Shown here in pieces: positions 44,201 through 53,074 of a stretch of 64,000 bases of DNA. Position 1 is the first letter of the stretch. Each line of letters starts with the position of its first letter. This stretch comes from Amycolatopsis nivea. Its GTDB lineage: Bacteria; Actinomycetota; Actinomycetes; Mycobacteriales; Pseudonocardiaceae. A model generated the notes under the pieces. That model saw nothing but the letters and a program-made list of their open reading frames with translations, made no database searches and was not told the DNA's origin. The stretch lies in the NCBI RefSeq assembly GCF_004522235.1, contig NZ_SDLT01000023.1, forward strand, positions 85,795 through 149,794, in the 5' to 3' direction. The position numbers and the translations under genes were made by a program.

Positions 44201-45636
44201 CACGGCACCTCACCGCCGCGTTCAAGGAGTGGGCGGCCGCGGATTGGCTGACGGACATTCGGAAAAACCTGGTCGACGCGGTCGCCGAGGCCGGTCGAGT
44301 CGTCACCGTCCAGGCGCTGGCTGCTGCTCTGCGGGCCCAGTACGGTGCCAGCGAGGACGACGCCGAGCGCACTATGGCGCGGGCGATGGCAGTCGTGCGC
44401 GCCGCGGTGGAGACCGAAGCCTGGGCTGGCCTGCACACGAACGACACGGAAGGAACCGGCCCGCGCGTCGCGGTTCTGCGCCGAGGGCAGCGGGTGCTGA
44501 TCGCTTTGGAGTCGCTGCCCGGCTCGCAGGACCCGAGTGCCCCGGAAATGGCGGACTACGCGCTCGCTCTCGGCGTGCGCGCTGACGAACTGGTGGGCCG
44601 GGATCCGTTGCCCGGCCGGGGTGTCGTCGTGCGGGAGCTGCGCGCGGTGTCCGTGCCGGTGGGCCTGCGGCCGCTGGCCGACACCCGGCTCGTCGAGCTG
44701 GCGTCGGTGATGTCCGAGCACGCGGCGGCGTCGCCTCGGCTCGAGCTGTACCCGCAGGCGCTGGATTTGGTGCGGGCTCTGCGTATCTCACAGGCCGCGG
44801 CCGGGGTCCGGCGGGGTGTCGGCATCACCCAGCCCGACCTGATCGCAAAGGTTCGAGCACGGTTTCCCACCATCGAGGTGGACGAGCGGCTCACCCACGT
44901 CGAGCTTGAAGACGCGCTGCACGCGGCCGGCTTCCCGTTGGACTACGACACGGCAACCAAGACGTTCCGGCCACCGGCGCTTGAGCTGTCGCGTCTCTCC
45001 ACCTCGTCGGCGCTCAGTGCGCACGGCCATGTGCGGGCTGCCGGAGCCGATCCGCATGAGGTACTGACGAGGAAGCTCGCGGCGTCGATCGAGCGCGGCG
45101 GGTTCCGCGCGCTCACCTTGCGCGGGGCTTATTTACCGGGCACCCCGGAGGGCATTGCTGCTCGGTACCCGGTGCGGGCGATCGATGTCGACCGCGAGTT
45201 CGTGGCCGCGTTCCGAACTCTGGTGGCGGAACGCAGGCAGGACTGGGCGAAAGTCGGCAAGCTGGACGCGAGGTTCAGCGAAACTGGCATCATGTCGCCA
45301 GGACTGGCGTCGTATGTGCGGGCGACTTGGGACCGGGTGCGCTCCCACATCGACGACGCGGCGCGCGAGCCCAAGAAGGTGTTTTTCCTGTTCCATGCGG
45401 GCATGGTGGGCCGCTATTTTGCCGAGGGCGGCCACGCCCTGCTGACCGACCTGCAGGCCGCAGCCCGCGATCCAGGCGACCCGCCACACGGCCTGTGGCT
45501 GTTGTGTCCGGCGGAGTCGGCGCTCGACACCCCGCAGCTGAACGGGAAGACCGTCGAAATAACGGATAAAAGCGAACAGGTGGTGCTCGACCGCGAGTTC
45601 CTCGAGAAGATCCGCGCTACGGATGGTGCGGCATGA
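41293..45636 (+). CDS. pglW: BREX type 2 serine/threonine protein kinase PglW
   Basis: This 1447-residue protein has an N-terminal NERD-like domain (VNECDLLVAVPGGLYLIELKG, about residues 35-130), a first degenerate kinase domain (about 270-500; YHRALAARSVYVS and RIIDWQAAARDFD replace the catalytic motifs), and a second complete kinase domain with the Gly loop VLGTGATARALL near 537, lysine in RVFKVAL, catalytic loop VRHRDLKPDNFGVY near 659 and DFG-type FDFSLAN near 684. A helix-hairpin segment (LTPRAVSVAQSFEATSVGQLL) and an HTH-like stretch (VAKRLDISQPSVSRHLTAAF near 955) follow. The start is TTG at 41293 after AGGGGAGG, matching the start of the relic copy. It is the first gene of the BREX-2 operon and overlaps pglX by ATGA. 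Confidence 0.95.
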   Translation: MPGGGPTGPKPGPPPRQKRWFQERTSPYPWEQDGLDHVQRLMPNAEPYRAWATFSFTGASGRVNECDLLVAVPGGLYLIELKGHPGRVVNNGETWRFFKDGSRRARTLRNPLHLTDLKSKELKGRLEWAANRLHISQRVPRVEPAVFLSSPDLRSELDDVQRAKVYGRDGVSHGLSELWRDLLSRPPQRDSQRITPAFSSVLESLLTEIGIRASTAHLRFGDDWTLSPDLLDAGPTWEDRLAERKDIVREEGRVRIYLTNLQASEEQQQSVERAARREYQVLQGITHRGIAQAVQIRDHGGGPAILFRHRADDLRLDSYLAVQGEGLSAEVRLDMVRQLAEAVHYAHSRSLYHRALAARSVYVSAKDDGSKPVMRIIDWQAAARDFDTTGFSSIGNTSLPGEHVSNAADVYLAPEVDTAFADPVDLDVFGLGAVSYFIATGAPPAAQRSGLIERLATDKGLHPYAVSDVISDQLDALIFAATRADVADRLDSAEAFLAQLDAAAKDSASAEAAPVQVDPLTAVPGQHVDGDWEVERVLGTGATARALLVTRSREDEDGLRDSQRRVFKVALDDEKADRLRAEAGALAEVGGGVIVRLLDGPRDLGGRTVLDLEFAGGEDISRSTLGALLRAEGKLSYHNLDRYGKDLFTALDHLAGKGVRHRDLKPDNFGVYRRADRSTQLMLFDFSLANVSDRDVRAGTRGYLDPFLGSLRRPAFDDHAERYAAAVTLHEMAAGQRPVWGDGMNNPQTTTDETPTIASDLFDPALRDGLTAFFQRAFHRDVDRRFDTYRQMEDQWRAVFVDADTAAPPTNQDTVGIEGDSLDETRDAHAAAAKLETPLELAGLTPRAVSVAQSFEATSVGQLLGVPLHLIAKARGAGAVVRKELNRRHKQWSKLLHAAESAAVRPVGESDGTIEELAALLTPAQTRRGSSKADVIRLTLGLPDSGEPLEPWASQGAVAKRLDISQPSVSRHLTAAFKEWAAADWLTDIRKNLVDAVAEAGRVVTVQALAAALRAQYGASEDDAERTMARAMAVVRAAVETEAWAGLHTNDTEGTGPRVAVLRRGQRVLIALESLPGSQDPSAPEMADYALALGVRADELVGRDPLPGRGVVVRELRAVSVPVGLRPLADTRLVELASVMSEHAAASPRLELYPQALDLVRALRISQAAAGVRRGVGITQPDLIAKVRARFPTIEVDERLTHVELEDALHAAGFPLDYDTATKTFRPPALELSRLSTSSALSAHGHVRAAGADPHEVLTRKLAASIERGGFRALTLRGAYLPGTPEGIAARYPVRAIDVDREFVAAFRTLVAERRQDWAKVGKLDARFSETGIMSPGLASYVRATWDRVRSHIDDAAREPKKVFFLFHAGMVGRYFAEGGHALLTDLQAAARDPGDPPHGLWLLCPAESALDTPQLNGKTVEITDKSEQVVLDREFLEKIRATDGAA

Positions 45637-48600
45637 GAGAAGGGCGAGAGCGACCGGTGACGACGGCAGTGCGCGCGGTAGACGGCAAGCAGCTGGTGAA
45701 GGATCTTCAACGCCAGGTGCTGATCCTGGAGGACGACCTCCGGGAGCGCGCTGGCGAAGAACCCGAATTCGCCACCGCGCTTCGGACTGAGTACGACGAC
45801 GCTTTCGACAAGAAGCGCACCGCCGCGACGTACGAGTCGTGGCTCGACGCGCGGGTCACGCAGGTCGCGGCCGCGTGGGTGCTTGGCACGGTGTTCGTGC
45901 GGTTCTGCGAGGACAATGGGCTTATCGAGCGGCCGTTCATTTCCGGTCCCGGCGAGCGGCTCCGGGACGCTGAAGAACACCACGAGGCGTACAACCGCAA
46001 GTTCACGGGCCACAACGACCGCGATTGGCTGATCGCGGCGTTCGACCATCTTGCCGCTACTCATCCCACAGTCGCCGGGCTTTTCGACAAGCGGCACAAC
46101 CCGCTGTGGGAGATCACGCCGTCGTATGAGGCGGCGACGTCGCTGCTGAAGTTCTGGCGGCGGCCTGACGAAGAGCTTCGCCACGACTTCACCGATCCCG
46201 AGTGGGACACTCGGTTTCTTGGCGACCTCTACCAGGATCTTTCCGAACATGCTCGCAAGACTTATGCGTTGCTGCAGACGCCGGAGTTCGTTGAGGAGTT
46301 CATCCTTGACCTGACGTTGGAGCCGGCTGTCGAGGAGTTCGGACTCAAGGGGCTGCGGACGATCGACCCGGCGTGCGGCTCTGGTCACTTCCTGCTCGGT
46401 ATCTTCCATCGTTTGCTGGCCAAGTGGCGGATCGCTGAGCCTGGGACCGACGACTGGGAGCTGGTCAAGCGCTCGCTGGAGTCGGTGCACGGTTGCGACA
46501 AGAACCCGTTCGCCGTGTCCATCGCCCGGTTCCGGCTGCTCGTCGCCGCGCTGCGCGCGGCGGGCGAGACCCGCCTGGCGGCTGCTCCGACGTTCCCGAT
46601 CAACGTAGCCGCCGGCGACTCCCTCATGCACGGCCGAGGCGCACCGGGCGTTCAGGGTGAACTTTTCCCATCCGACAAGCCGCACACCTACACGACCGAG
46701 GACGTCGACGAGTTCTCCGACTCGTGTGACCTTCTGGGACGAGCTTCTTACCATGTCGTTGTCGGGAATCCGCCCTACGTCACGGTGAAGGACAAGCGAG
46801 AAAACCAAAACTACCGTAATGGCTACGATGCGTGTTCCGGCACGTATGCGTTGTCGGTGCCTTTTACGCAACGCCTGTTCCAACTTGCGATCCGCCGCGA
46901 CGGCAGCGACCGCGATGCAGGGCTCGTCGGCCAGATTACCTCGAACTCATTCATGAAACGCGAGTTCGGCAAGAAGCTCATCGAGAGATTCCTGCCGACT
47001 GTGCAGTTGACTCATATCATTGACACATCCGGTGCCTACATTCCTGGACATGGAACGCCGACAGTCATCCTCGTTGGCCGCAACCACCCCTACCGTCAAA
47101 ACGATCCCGCTAGGGCGGTGCTCGGTGTTCGCGGAGAGCCGAGCCCGCCTGAAGACCCGTCGCGAGGGATAGTCTGGTCCGCGATCGTCTCGCAGATCGG
47201 CGAGCCGGGAAGCGAGTCGGACTGGGTGTCTGTCGCTGACGTTGATAGAGCAACTTTCTCTAAGTTTCCGTGGTCTCTGAGCGGTGGTGGTGCGGGAGAT
47301 TTGATGATACTAATTGAGCGCTTTCCGGATACGCTCGGCACTGCAATTTCAGAAGACGGTCGAACAACGCATACCGGTCTTGACGACGCATTCTACCTTC
47401 CCGGCAGCGCTGCGCGCACACGTGCACTAAGTTCTGGCTTCGTTCCTTTCGTTCTCGGCGAGGAAGCTCGCGATTACCACATTGATGCGCGCACTGCCAC
47501 ATTTTTCCCGTATGATTCTAAGGGTGATGCTCGAATGGTCACCAGTCTTGAATATCGGTTCTTGTGGTCGAATAGAACTGTTCTGCGTGAGCGCGTTGAC
47601 TTCGGTAATAAGCCAGAGGATCGCGGCCTGCGTTGGTTCGACCACAGCATGTTCTTTCCTCGGCGATTTCAGCAACCTCTGTCTATCGCGTTTGCTTTTG
47701 TGGCGACGCATAATCATTTCGTCCTAGACCGAGGTGGTAAAGTATTCAATCGTTCAGCACCTGTTATACAATTGACCCAAGGTGCGAGTGAGAGCGATCA
47801 CTTTTCCTTGTTGGGCGTCTTAAATTCTTCGACGGCGTGCTTTTGGATCAAGCAGGTCAACTATGCAGGTGGAGGTGATCCTGTTGGAGGGTCGGGTGCA
47901 AGGGTAAGCGCGGAAAAATGGTCTGAACGTTATCAGTTCAACTCGGGATCTCTGCATGATTTCCCGTTGCCTGCCAACCTTGCTTTGAACGGTGGGCGGC
48001 TGTTGGATTCACTCGCTCAGCAGCTCGCGGCGCTCGAGCCAGGAGCATTGTGCGGTAGCGAGGTGCCATCGAGGAAGCGCCTCAACGACACGCGGATAGA
48101 GCACGAGAGCGTTCGAAGCCGAATGATCGCGATCCAGGAAGAACTCGACTGGCACACCTACGGCCTGTATGAACTGCTGGCGGCTGCCGATCTGGTGCAG
48201 GTCACCGTCGCCGACCGTAATAGTGACGCTCCCGAGATCCGTCTTGGCGAGCGCGCCTTTGAGATCGTGCTTGCGCGCAAAGTCGCAGCGGGCAAGCTCG
48301 AGACAGCATGGTTCGAACGCCACGGCTCGACCCCCATCACCGAGATCCCGGCCCATTGGCCCGAGTGGTACCGGAAGATCGTGCAGGCGCGGATCGACAT
48401 CATCGAACAACGCCGCGACATCGCGCTGATCGAACGCCCGGAATGCAAACGTCGCTGGGCGACGCAGCCGTGGGAGAAGAAAGAAGCCGAAGCCCTCGAA
48501 ACCTGGCTCCTGGACCGCTGCGAGCGACGCGACCTCTGGTACAGCCTGCGGGACGGATTCGAGCAGCCCCACGTACGGACGATCAGCCAGCTCGCCGACG

Positions 48601-49289
48601 CGTTCCGGGGCGACGCCGACATGCACTCGGTTGCGCAGCTTTACGCGACCGACCACCTCGGCAAACGCGACCTCACGCTGGCCCAGGTTCTGGAAAAGAT
48701 CATCGCCGACGAGCATGTGCCGTTCCTCGCCGCGATGCGCTATAAGGACCCCGGGCTGCGCAAGCGCGCGCAGTGGGAGAAGGTCTGGGAGCAGCAGCGC
48801 GAAGAAGACAGGACCGGCGAACGACTCGACATCCCGGTGCCGCCGAAGTACACCTCCGCTGATTTCCGCAAAACCAGCTACTGGTCCCAGCGCGGCAAAC
48901 TCGACGTGCCGAAGGAACGCTTCATCTCCTACCCCGACGCGAGCCCCGACGGCGACCCGACTCTGCTGCTCGGCTGGGCCGGGTGGGATCACAAGGACCA
49001 GGCGCAGGCGCTGGTCAACGTCATCAACGACCGGACGCAGGAAGCCGGCTGGGAAGCCGGGCGGCTGAAGCCGTTGCTGGCTGGGCTTGCCGAGGTCATG
49101 CCGTGGGTCGAGCAGTGGCACGGCGAGTACGACGCAGAGTGGGGCGGGGTGCCGTCCGAGGAATACCAGGCTTTCCTCGACGAGCAGCTGACCAAACATC
49201 AGCTGGCGAAGCAGGACTTGACCGGATGGCGTCCCGAGGCCTCGCGCCGCGGGCGTCGCACCAGCAGCGCAAAGGGTGATCAGCAGTGA
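45633..49289 (+). CDS. pglX: BREX type 2 adenine-specific DNA methyltransferase PglX
   Basis: This 1218-residue N6-adenine methyltransferase marks host DNA so that BREX spares it. The SAM-binding motif TIDPACGSGHFLLGIF is near residue 243 and the catalytic NPPY in VVVGNPPYVTVKD near residue 377. The C-terminal part is helical and rich in charged residues. Between about 47230 and 47960 the base composition drops sharply (my count for 47701-47820 is 57 G+C of 120) compared with the GC-rich flanks, matching residues 530-775, where target recognition is expected. This suggests a replaced specificity segment. The start is ATG 45633 overlapping pglW; a GTG at 45657 is also possible. It overlaps pglY by GTGA. 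Confidence 0.96.
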   Translation: MREGRERPVTTAVRAVDGKQLVKDLQRQVLILEDDLRERAGEEPEFATALRTEYDDAFDKKRTAATYESWLDARVTQVAAAWVLGTVFVRFCEDNGLIERPFISGPGERLRDAEEHHEAYNRKFTGHNDRDWLIAAFDHLAATHPTVAGLFDKRHNPLWEITPSYEAATSLLKFWRRPDEELRHDFTDPEWDTRFLGDLYQDLSEHARKTYALLQTPEFVEEFILDLTLEPAVEEFGLKGLRTIDPACGSGHFLLGIFHRLLAKWRIAEPGTDDWELVKRSLESVHGCDKNPFAVSIARFRLLVAALRAAGETRLAAAPTFPINVAAGDSLMHGRGAPGVQGELFPSDKPHTYTTEDVDEFSDSCDLLGRASYHVVVGNPPYVTVKDKRENQNYRNGYDACSGTYALSVPFTQRLFQLAIRRDGSDRDAGLVGQITSNSFMKREFGKKLIERFLPTVQLTHIIDTSGAYIPGHGTPTVILVGRNHPYRQNDPARAVLGVRGEPSPPEDPSRGIVWSAIVSQIGEPGSESDWVSVADVDRATFSKFPWSLSGGGAGDLMILIERFPDTLGTAISEDGRTTHTGLDDAFYLPGSAARTRALSSGFVPFVLGEEARDYHIDARTATFFPYDSKGDARMVTSLEYRFLWSNRTVLRERVDFGNKPEDRGLRWFDHSMFFPRRFQQPLSIAFAFVATHNHFVLDRGGKVFNRSAPVIQLTQGASESDHFSLLGVLNSSTACFWIKQVNYAGGGDPVGGSGARVSAEKWSERYQFNSGSLHDFPLPANLALNGGRLLDSLAQQLAALEPGALCGSEVPSRKRLNDTRIEHESVRSRMIAIQEELDWHTYGLYELLAAADLVQVTVADRNSDAPEIRLGERAFEIVLARKVAAGKLETAWFERHGSTPITEIPAHWPEWYRKIVQARIDIIEQRRDIALIERPECKRRWATQPWEKKEAEALETWLLDRCERRDLWYSLRDGFEQPHVRTISQLADAFRGDADMHSVAQLYATDHLGKRDLTLAQVLEKIIADEHVPFLAAMRYKDPGLRKRAQWEKVWEQQREEDRTGERLDIPVPPKYTSADFRKTSYWSQRGKLDVPKERFISYPDASPDGDPTLLLGWAGWDHKDQAQALVNVINDRTQEAGWEAGRLKPLLAGLAEVMPWVEQWHGEYDAEWGGVPSEEYQAFLDEQLTKHQLAKQDLTGWRPEASRRGRRTSSAKGDQQ

Positions 49290-52200
49290 GCGCCGAGATG
49301 TATCTCCGGGACGTTATCGACATCCCGGATTCCGTCCATGCCGGCGACTTCAAGATCGACCTCACCAAGGGGTTCGTGGAGACGGACGCGCGCGTCGCCG
49401 AGTACGTGGTGACCGATCAGCTCCGGCAGGCGTTCGGCAAGGCGCTGTCGATCGTGCGCGCTGCCGTCCGGGACGGCGCATCCCACGCCGCGTATCTGCA
49501 CGGCTCGTTCGGTTCCGGTAAGAGCCACTTCCTGACCGTGCTGCACGCGGTGCTCAACAACGAGCCTGTCGCGCGAGCCAAGAGCGGGCTGCAGCCGGTG
49601 ATCGCCGAGCACGACGACTGGCTGCGCGGCAAGAAGTTCCTCATGGTGCCCTATCACCTGGTCGGCCACACCGACATCGACTCGGCAATCCTCGGCGGCT
49701 ACGTCAGCACCGTCCGGCGACTGCACCCCAAGAAGGGGACCCCCGCGGTCTATCGCTCCGACGCAATGCTCGAAAACGCCCGGGGACAGCGGAAATTCCT
49801 CGCAGACGACGTGCGGTTCGCCGAATGGCTGGGCAGCGAAGCGCAGGTCGCCGCGGACGATGACGTCGATGACCTGGACGTCATCGAAGGAATCACCGTC
49901 AATGGCTGGACGTCCGCCAAACTCGATCACGCATTCAACGCCCCCGCCGGTGACCCGGTACGCGACGCCCTTGTCACAGCGCTGCTCTCCGGGCCGATGT
50001 CTGCGTACAGCCGCGGTGCCACCGGCGATGCCGAGGCGTTCCTTCCGTTGGAGGACGGCCTGTCGGTGATCAGCCGCCACGCCCGCGACCTCGGCTACGA
50101 CGGGCTGATCCTCTTCCTCGACGAGCTGATCCTGTGGCTGCAAGCGCACATGGCTGACCAGGAGTTCGTCAATACGCAGGTCAGCAAGCTCGTCAAGCTG
50201 ATCGAGTCCGGCAACGCCGACCGCGCGCTGCCGATCGCCTCGTTCATTTCCCGGCAGCGCGACTTGTCCAAACTGGTTGGCGAGGACGTCACCGGCGCGG
50301 ATGTGAAGAACCTCGAGGCGCAGGTGCAGTACCTGGCTGAGCGGTTCGACGTCGTCTCGCTGGAAGACCGCAACCTGCCGGCGATCATCAAGGAACGCGT
50401 CCTCAAACCGAAGACACCTGAGGCGAAAACCGCGTTGGAAGGCGCGTTCACCGCGATCGAGTCCACGAACTCGGCCGTACGCGACGTCCTGCTGGACGCC
50501 AATGGCGCCACCGGTGCCGACTGGACGGATTTCCGTGCCGTCTACCCGCTTTCGCCTGCCTTGCTCAACGTGCTCGTCGCGCTGTCCGGGGCGCTGCAGC
50601 GTGAACGGACGGGCCTCAAACTTCTGCAGGAAATGCTGTTTCGGCGCCGCGACGACATGAAACTCGGCGAGCTGATTCCGCTGGGTGACCTCTGGGACGT
50701 CCTCGCCGACGGCACCGAGGAAGCGTTCAGCGAGCGATTGCGGCAGGAATCCGCGGCCGCGCACCGATTCCACACGAAGGTGCGCGCGTATCTGCTCCCG
50801 AAGTACGGCAGTGAGAGCGACCCGCGGTTCGTGGCCGACGACCGGTTTGTCAAGACGCTGATGCTGGCTGCGCTGGCACCGGACGTTTCCGCGTTGGCGC
50901 GGTTGACCGGGGGACGGCTGGCGGCCTTGAACCACGGCTCCATCCGTTCGCGCACCGTCGCACCAGGGACGATGGTCGTCGGCCGGATGCGCGAGCTGGC
51001 AGCCGAATTCGGCGAACTGCGGTCCGAAGGCGACGAGGACCCGGTGTTCCGCCTTCAACTGTCCGATTTGGACATCGAATCGCTTCTGGACGACGTCGGC
51101 GACCAGGACTCGATCGGAGTCCGCCGGATCTGGACCAAACGGCAGCTGTGGCAGAAGCTCGGGATTCGCGACGTCGACGGATTCGCTTGCGAGCGTGAGG
51201 TGGTGTGGAAGGGCACGCGCCGCACCGCAGAGTTCGTGTTCGCCAATATCCGCGACAGCCAGGACCTTTCGGACCTGCAGTTCGAGCCCAGCGTGCCCGG
51301 GCGGATCCGGATCATCCTCGACTATCCCTTCGACCAGCACGGCCACCCGCCGAGCGAGGATGCCGCGCGGGTGAACCGGCTCCGGCGCGAAGGCGTGGCC
51401 GCAGCCACGATCGCTTGGATCCCGCATTTCCTGTCGACGCAGAAGTCCAAGCAGCTCGGGCGGCTGCTCAAGATCCGGTACCTGCTCGAGCGCAATCGGC
51501 TCGACGATTACGCCGGGGACAGATCCGCGGACGACCGGGTCAAGATCCGCCACCAGCTGCAGGCCCAGGCCGAAACCCTCGAATCGCAACTCGCGGCTTC
51601 CCTGATGCAGGTCTACGGCATCGCAAGGGCCGACGAGTCCACCCTCGGCGCGCAGGTTGGCGACGAGGGACACGTACTGTCTCTCCAACCCGGGCACACG
51701 CCCCGGCTGCTTGCCGGCGCGGGTTTCGAGCAGAACGGGCTTGCCCTCGCGGACGGCCTGTTCTCCGCGCTGTACCCGAAGCACCCGGACTTCGACACCG
51801 CCGGGAACCGCAAGGCGATCACCGTCGGCGAGCTGAAGACCGTCCTTGGCTGGATCACCCAGGCGATGGAGGAGGGCAAGCGGCGCATCGTGGTCGACCG
51901 GCCGCAGCTGGCGCTGGTCCGCCGGGTCGTGCATCCGCTCGAACTCGGCGAGGTCACCGACGGTCCGCTCAATGTCTCCGCAGAGTGGCGGCGCCGCATC
52001 GAGCAGGCGGCCGGGCAGCACGGAGTCGACGGCGATTACTCCGTCGAGAACATCCGCGCCTGGATCGAGGGGCTGGGCTACACCGGGCTGGACAAGGCGG
52101 TCGCCAACCTGATCATCGCAACCTACGCCTTGTTGTCCGACCGTGCCTGGGTCATGCACGGTTCGCCATTGCGCGAGGCTCCAGAGCTGGACAAGATCGG

Positions 52201-53074
52201 CCCCGGGCACGCATTGCGAGCTCAGGAACTTCCGTCGGCAGCAGAGTTCGCCACAGCGCGCGGTCGGGCGGCAGCATTGTTCGGGGTCAACGTGCCCGAA
52301 TACCTGGTCGCCCGCAACGTCAACCGCCTCGCCTCCGACGTGCGGGAGAAGGTGACGAGCCTGGAGACAGCCGTCAACAACCTCCGCCGGACGCTGGAGG
52401 CGCGGGCCGATCAGCTGGGCGTGTCTGCCGCGGCCGCGCGCATCACGGTCGCGCGGTACGCAGCACATCTCCTCGCCCGGCTGTCCGCCATCCGAGACGC
52501 GACGGCAATCGTGCGCGCGCTGGCCGACGCTCGCCACGACGACGTGAACGACCAGGTGCTCGGCAATGCCATCGCCACCGCGCCGCAGGTGCTCGAGGCG
52601 CTCGACCAGGTCGATTGGAAGCTCGTCGAGTCCGTGCGCCGGTTCGTCGGCCGGGAAGATGTCGTCGACGTGCAAGCCCGGCGGCTGCTGGTCGACATCG
52701 GTGAGACCGCCGAGGCCGACGAGTTCACCCGCTCGCTGCCCCCGGTGCTGAGCGGTGTCCGCCGGCGTGCCGTTTCGCTGATCGAGGAAGCTGCCGGCCT
52801 CGCCGCCGTCGCGGTCCCTCCCGCTGCGCCTGTCCTCCCACCGGTGCAGGAGGGTCTGCCGCTGGACCCGGTGTCGCGCCGTCCGGTGGAGAACGCGCAA
52901 CCGGCCGCCGGACAAGCGAAGCCGGCTGCGCGCCGGATCGCGACCAATGCGGTCGAACACGGGCTGCCAGGCATCCTGGACGACCTGTCTGCCGAAATTC
53001 GCGATTACGCAAAGGACCACCCCGGCGTCGAGATCGTCCTGGACTGGCGCGTCGTCGGCGAGGACCGGTCGTGA
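49286..53074 (+). CDS. pglY: BREX type 2 ATPase PglY
   Basis: This 1262-residue large ATPase of BREX-2 has Walker A HGSFGSGKSHFLTVL near residue 72 and a Walker B-like LILFLDELILWLQ near residue 273. The N terminus MYLRDVIDIPDSVHAGDFKI is typical of the family. A coiled helical segment is followed by a Pro/Ala-rich linker near residue 1180 (VAVPPAAPVLPPVQEG). The start GTG overlaps the pglX stop, and the stop overlaps the pglZ GTG. A short stretch around 51500-51575 has an inverted relic copy at 23228-23299. Confidence 0.95.
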   Translation: MSAEMYLRDVIDIPDSVHAGDFKIDLTKGFVETDARVAEYVVTDQLRQAFGKALSIVRAAVRDGASHAAYLHGSFGSGKSHFLTVLHAVLNNEPVARAKSGLQPVIAEHDDWLRGKKFLMVPYHLVGHTDIDSAILGGYVSTVRRLHPKKGTPAVYRSDAMLENARGQRKFLADDVRFAEWLGSEAQVAADDDVDDLDVIEGITVNGWTSAKLDHAFNAPAGDPVRDALVTALLSGPMSAYSRGATGDAEAFLPLEDGLSVISRHARDLGYDGLILFLDELILWLQAHMADQEFVNTQVSKLVKLIESGNADRALPIASFISRQRDLSKLVGEDVTGADVKNLEAQVQYLAERFDVVSLEDRNLPAIIKERVLKPKTPEAKTALEGAFTAIESTNSAVRDVLLDANGATGADWTDFRAVYPLSPALLNVLVALSGALQRERTGLKLLQEMLFRRRDDMKLGELIPLGDLWDVLADGTEEAFSERLRQESAAAHRFHTKVRAYLLPKYGSESDPRFVADDRFVKTLMLAALAPDVSALARLTGGRLAALNHGSIRSRTVAPGTMVVGRMRELAAEFGELRSEGDEDPVFRLQLSDLDIESLLDDVGDQDSIGVRRIWTKRQLWQKLGIRDVDGFACEREVVWKGTRRTAEFVFANIRDSQDLSDLQFEPSVPGRIRIILDYPFDQHGHPPSEDAARVNRLRREGVAAATIAWIPHFLSTQKSKQLGRLLKIRYLLERNRLDDYAGDRSADDRVKIRHQLQAQAETLESQLAASLMQVYGIARADESTLGAQVGDEGHVLSLQPGHTPRLLAGAGFEQNGLALADGLFSALYPKHPDFDTAGNRKAITVGELKTVLGWITQAMEEGKRRIVVDRPQLALVRRVVHPLELGEVTDGPLNVSAEWRRRIEQAAGQHGVDGDYSVENIRAWIEGLGYTGLDKAVANLIIATYALLSDRAWVMHGSPLREAPELDKIGPGHALRAQELPSAAEFATARGRAAALFGVNVPEYLVARNVNRLASDVREKVTSLETAVNNLRRTLEARADQLGVSAAAARITVARYAAHLLARLSAIRDATAIVRALADARHDDVNDQVLGNAIATAPQVLEALDQVDWKLVESVRRFVGREDVVDVQARRLLVDIGETAEADEFTRSLPPVLSGVRRRAVSLIEEAAGLAAVAVPPAAPVLPPVQEGLPLDPVSRRPVENAQPAAGQAKPAARRIATNAVEHGLPGILDDLSAEIRDYAKDHPGVEIVLDWRVVGEDRS

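Noticed and set aside
49280..53020. 1246-codon minus-strand frame opposite pglY
   Set aside because: It is antisense to PglY, whose motifs and coupling are clear.
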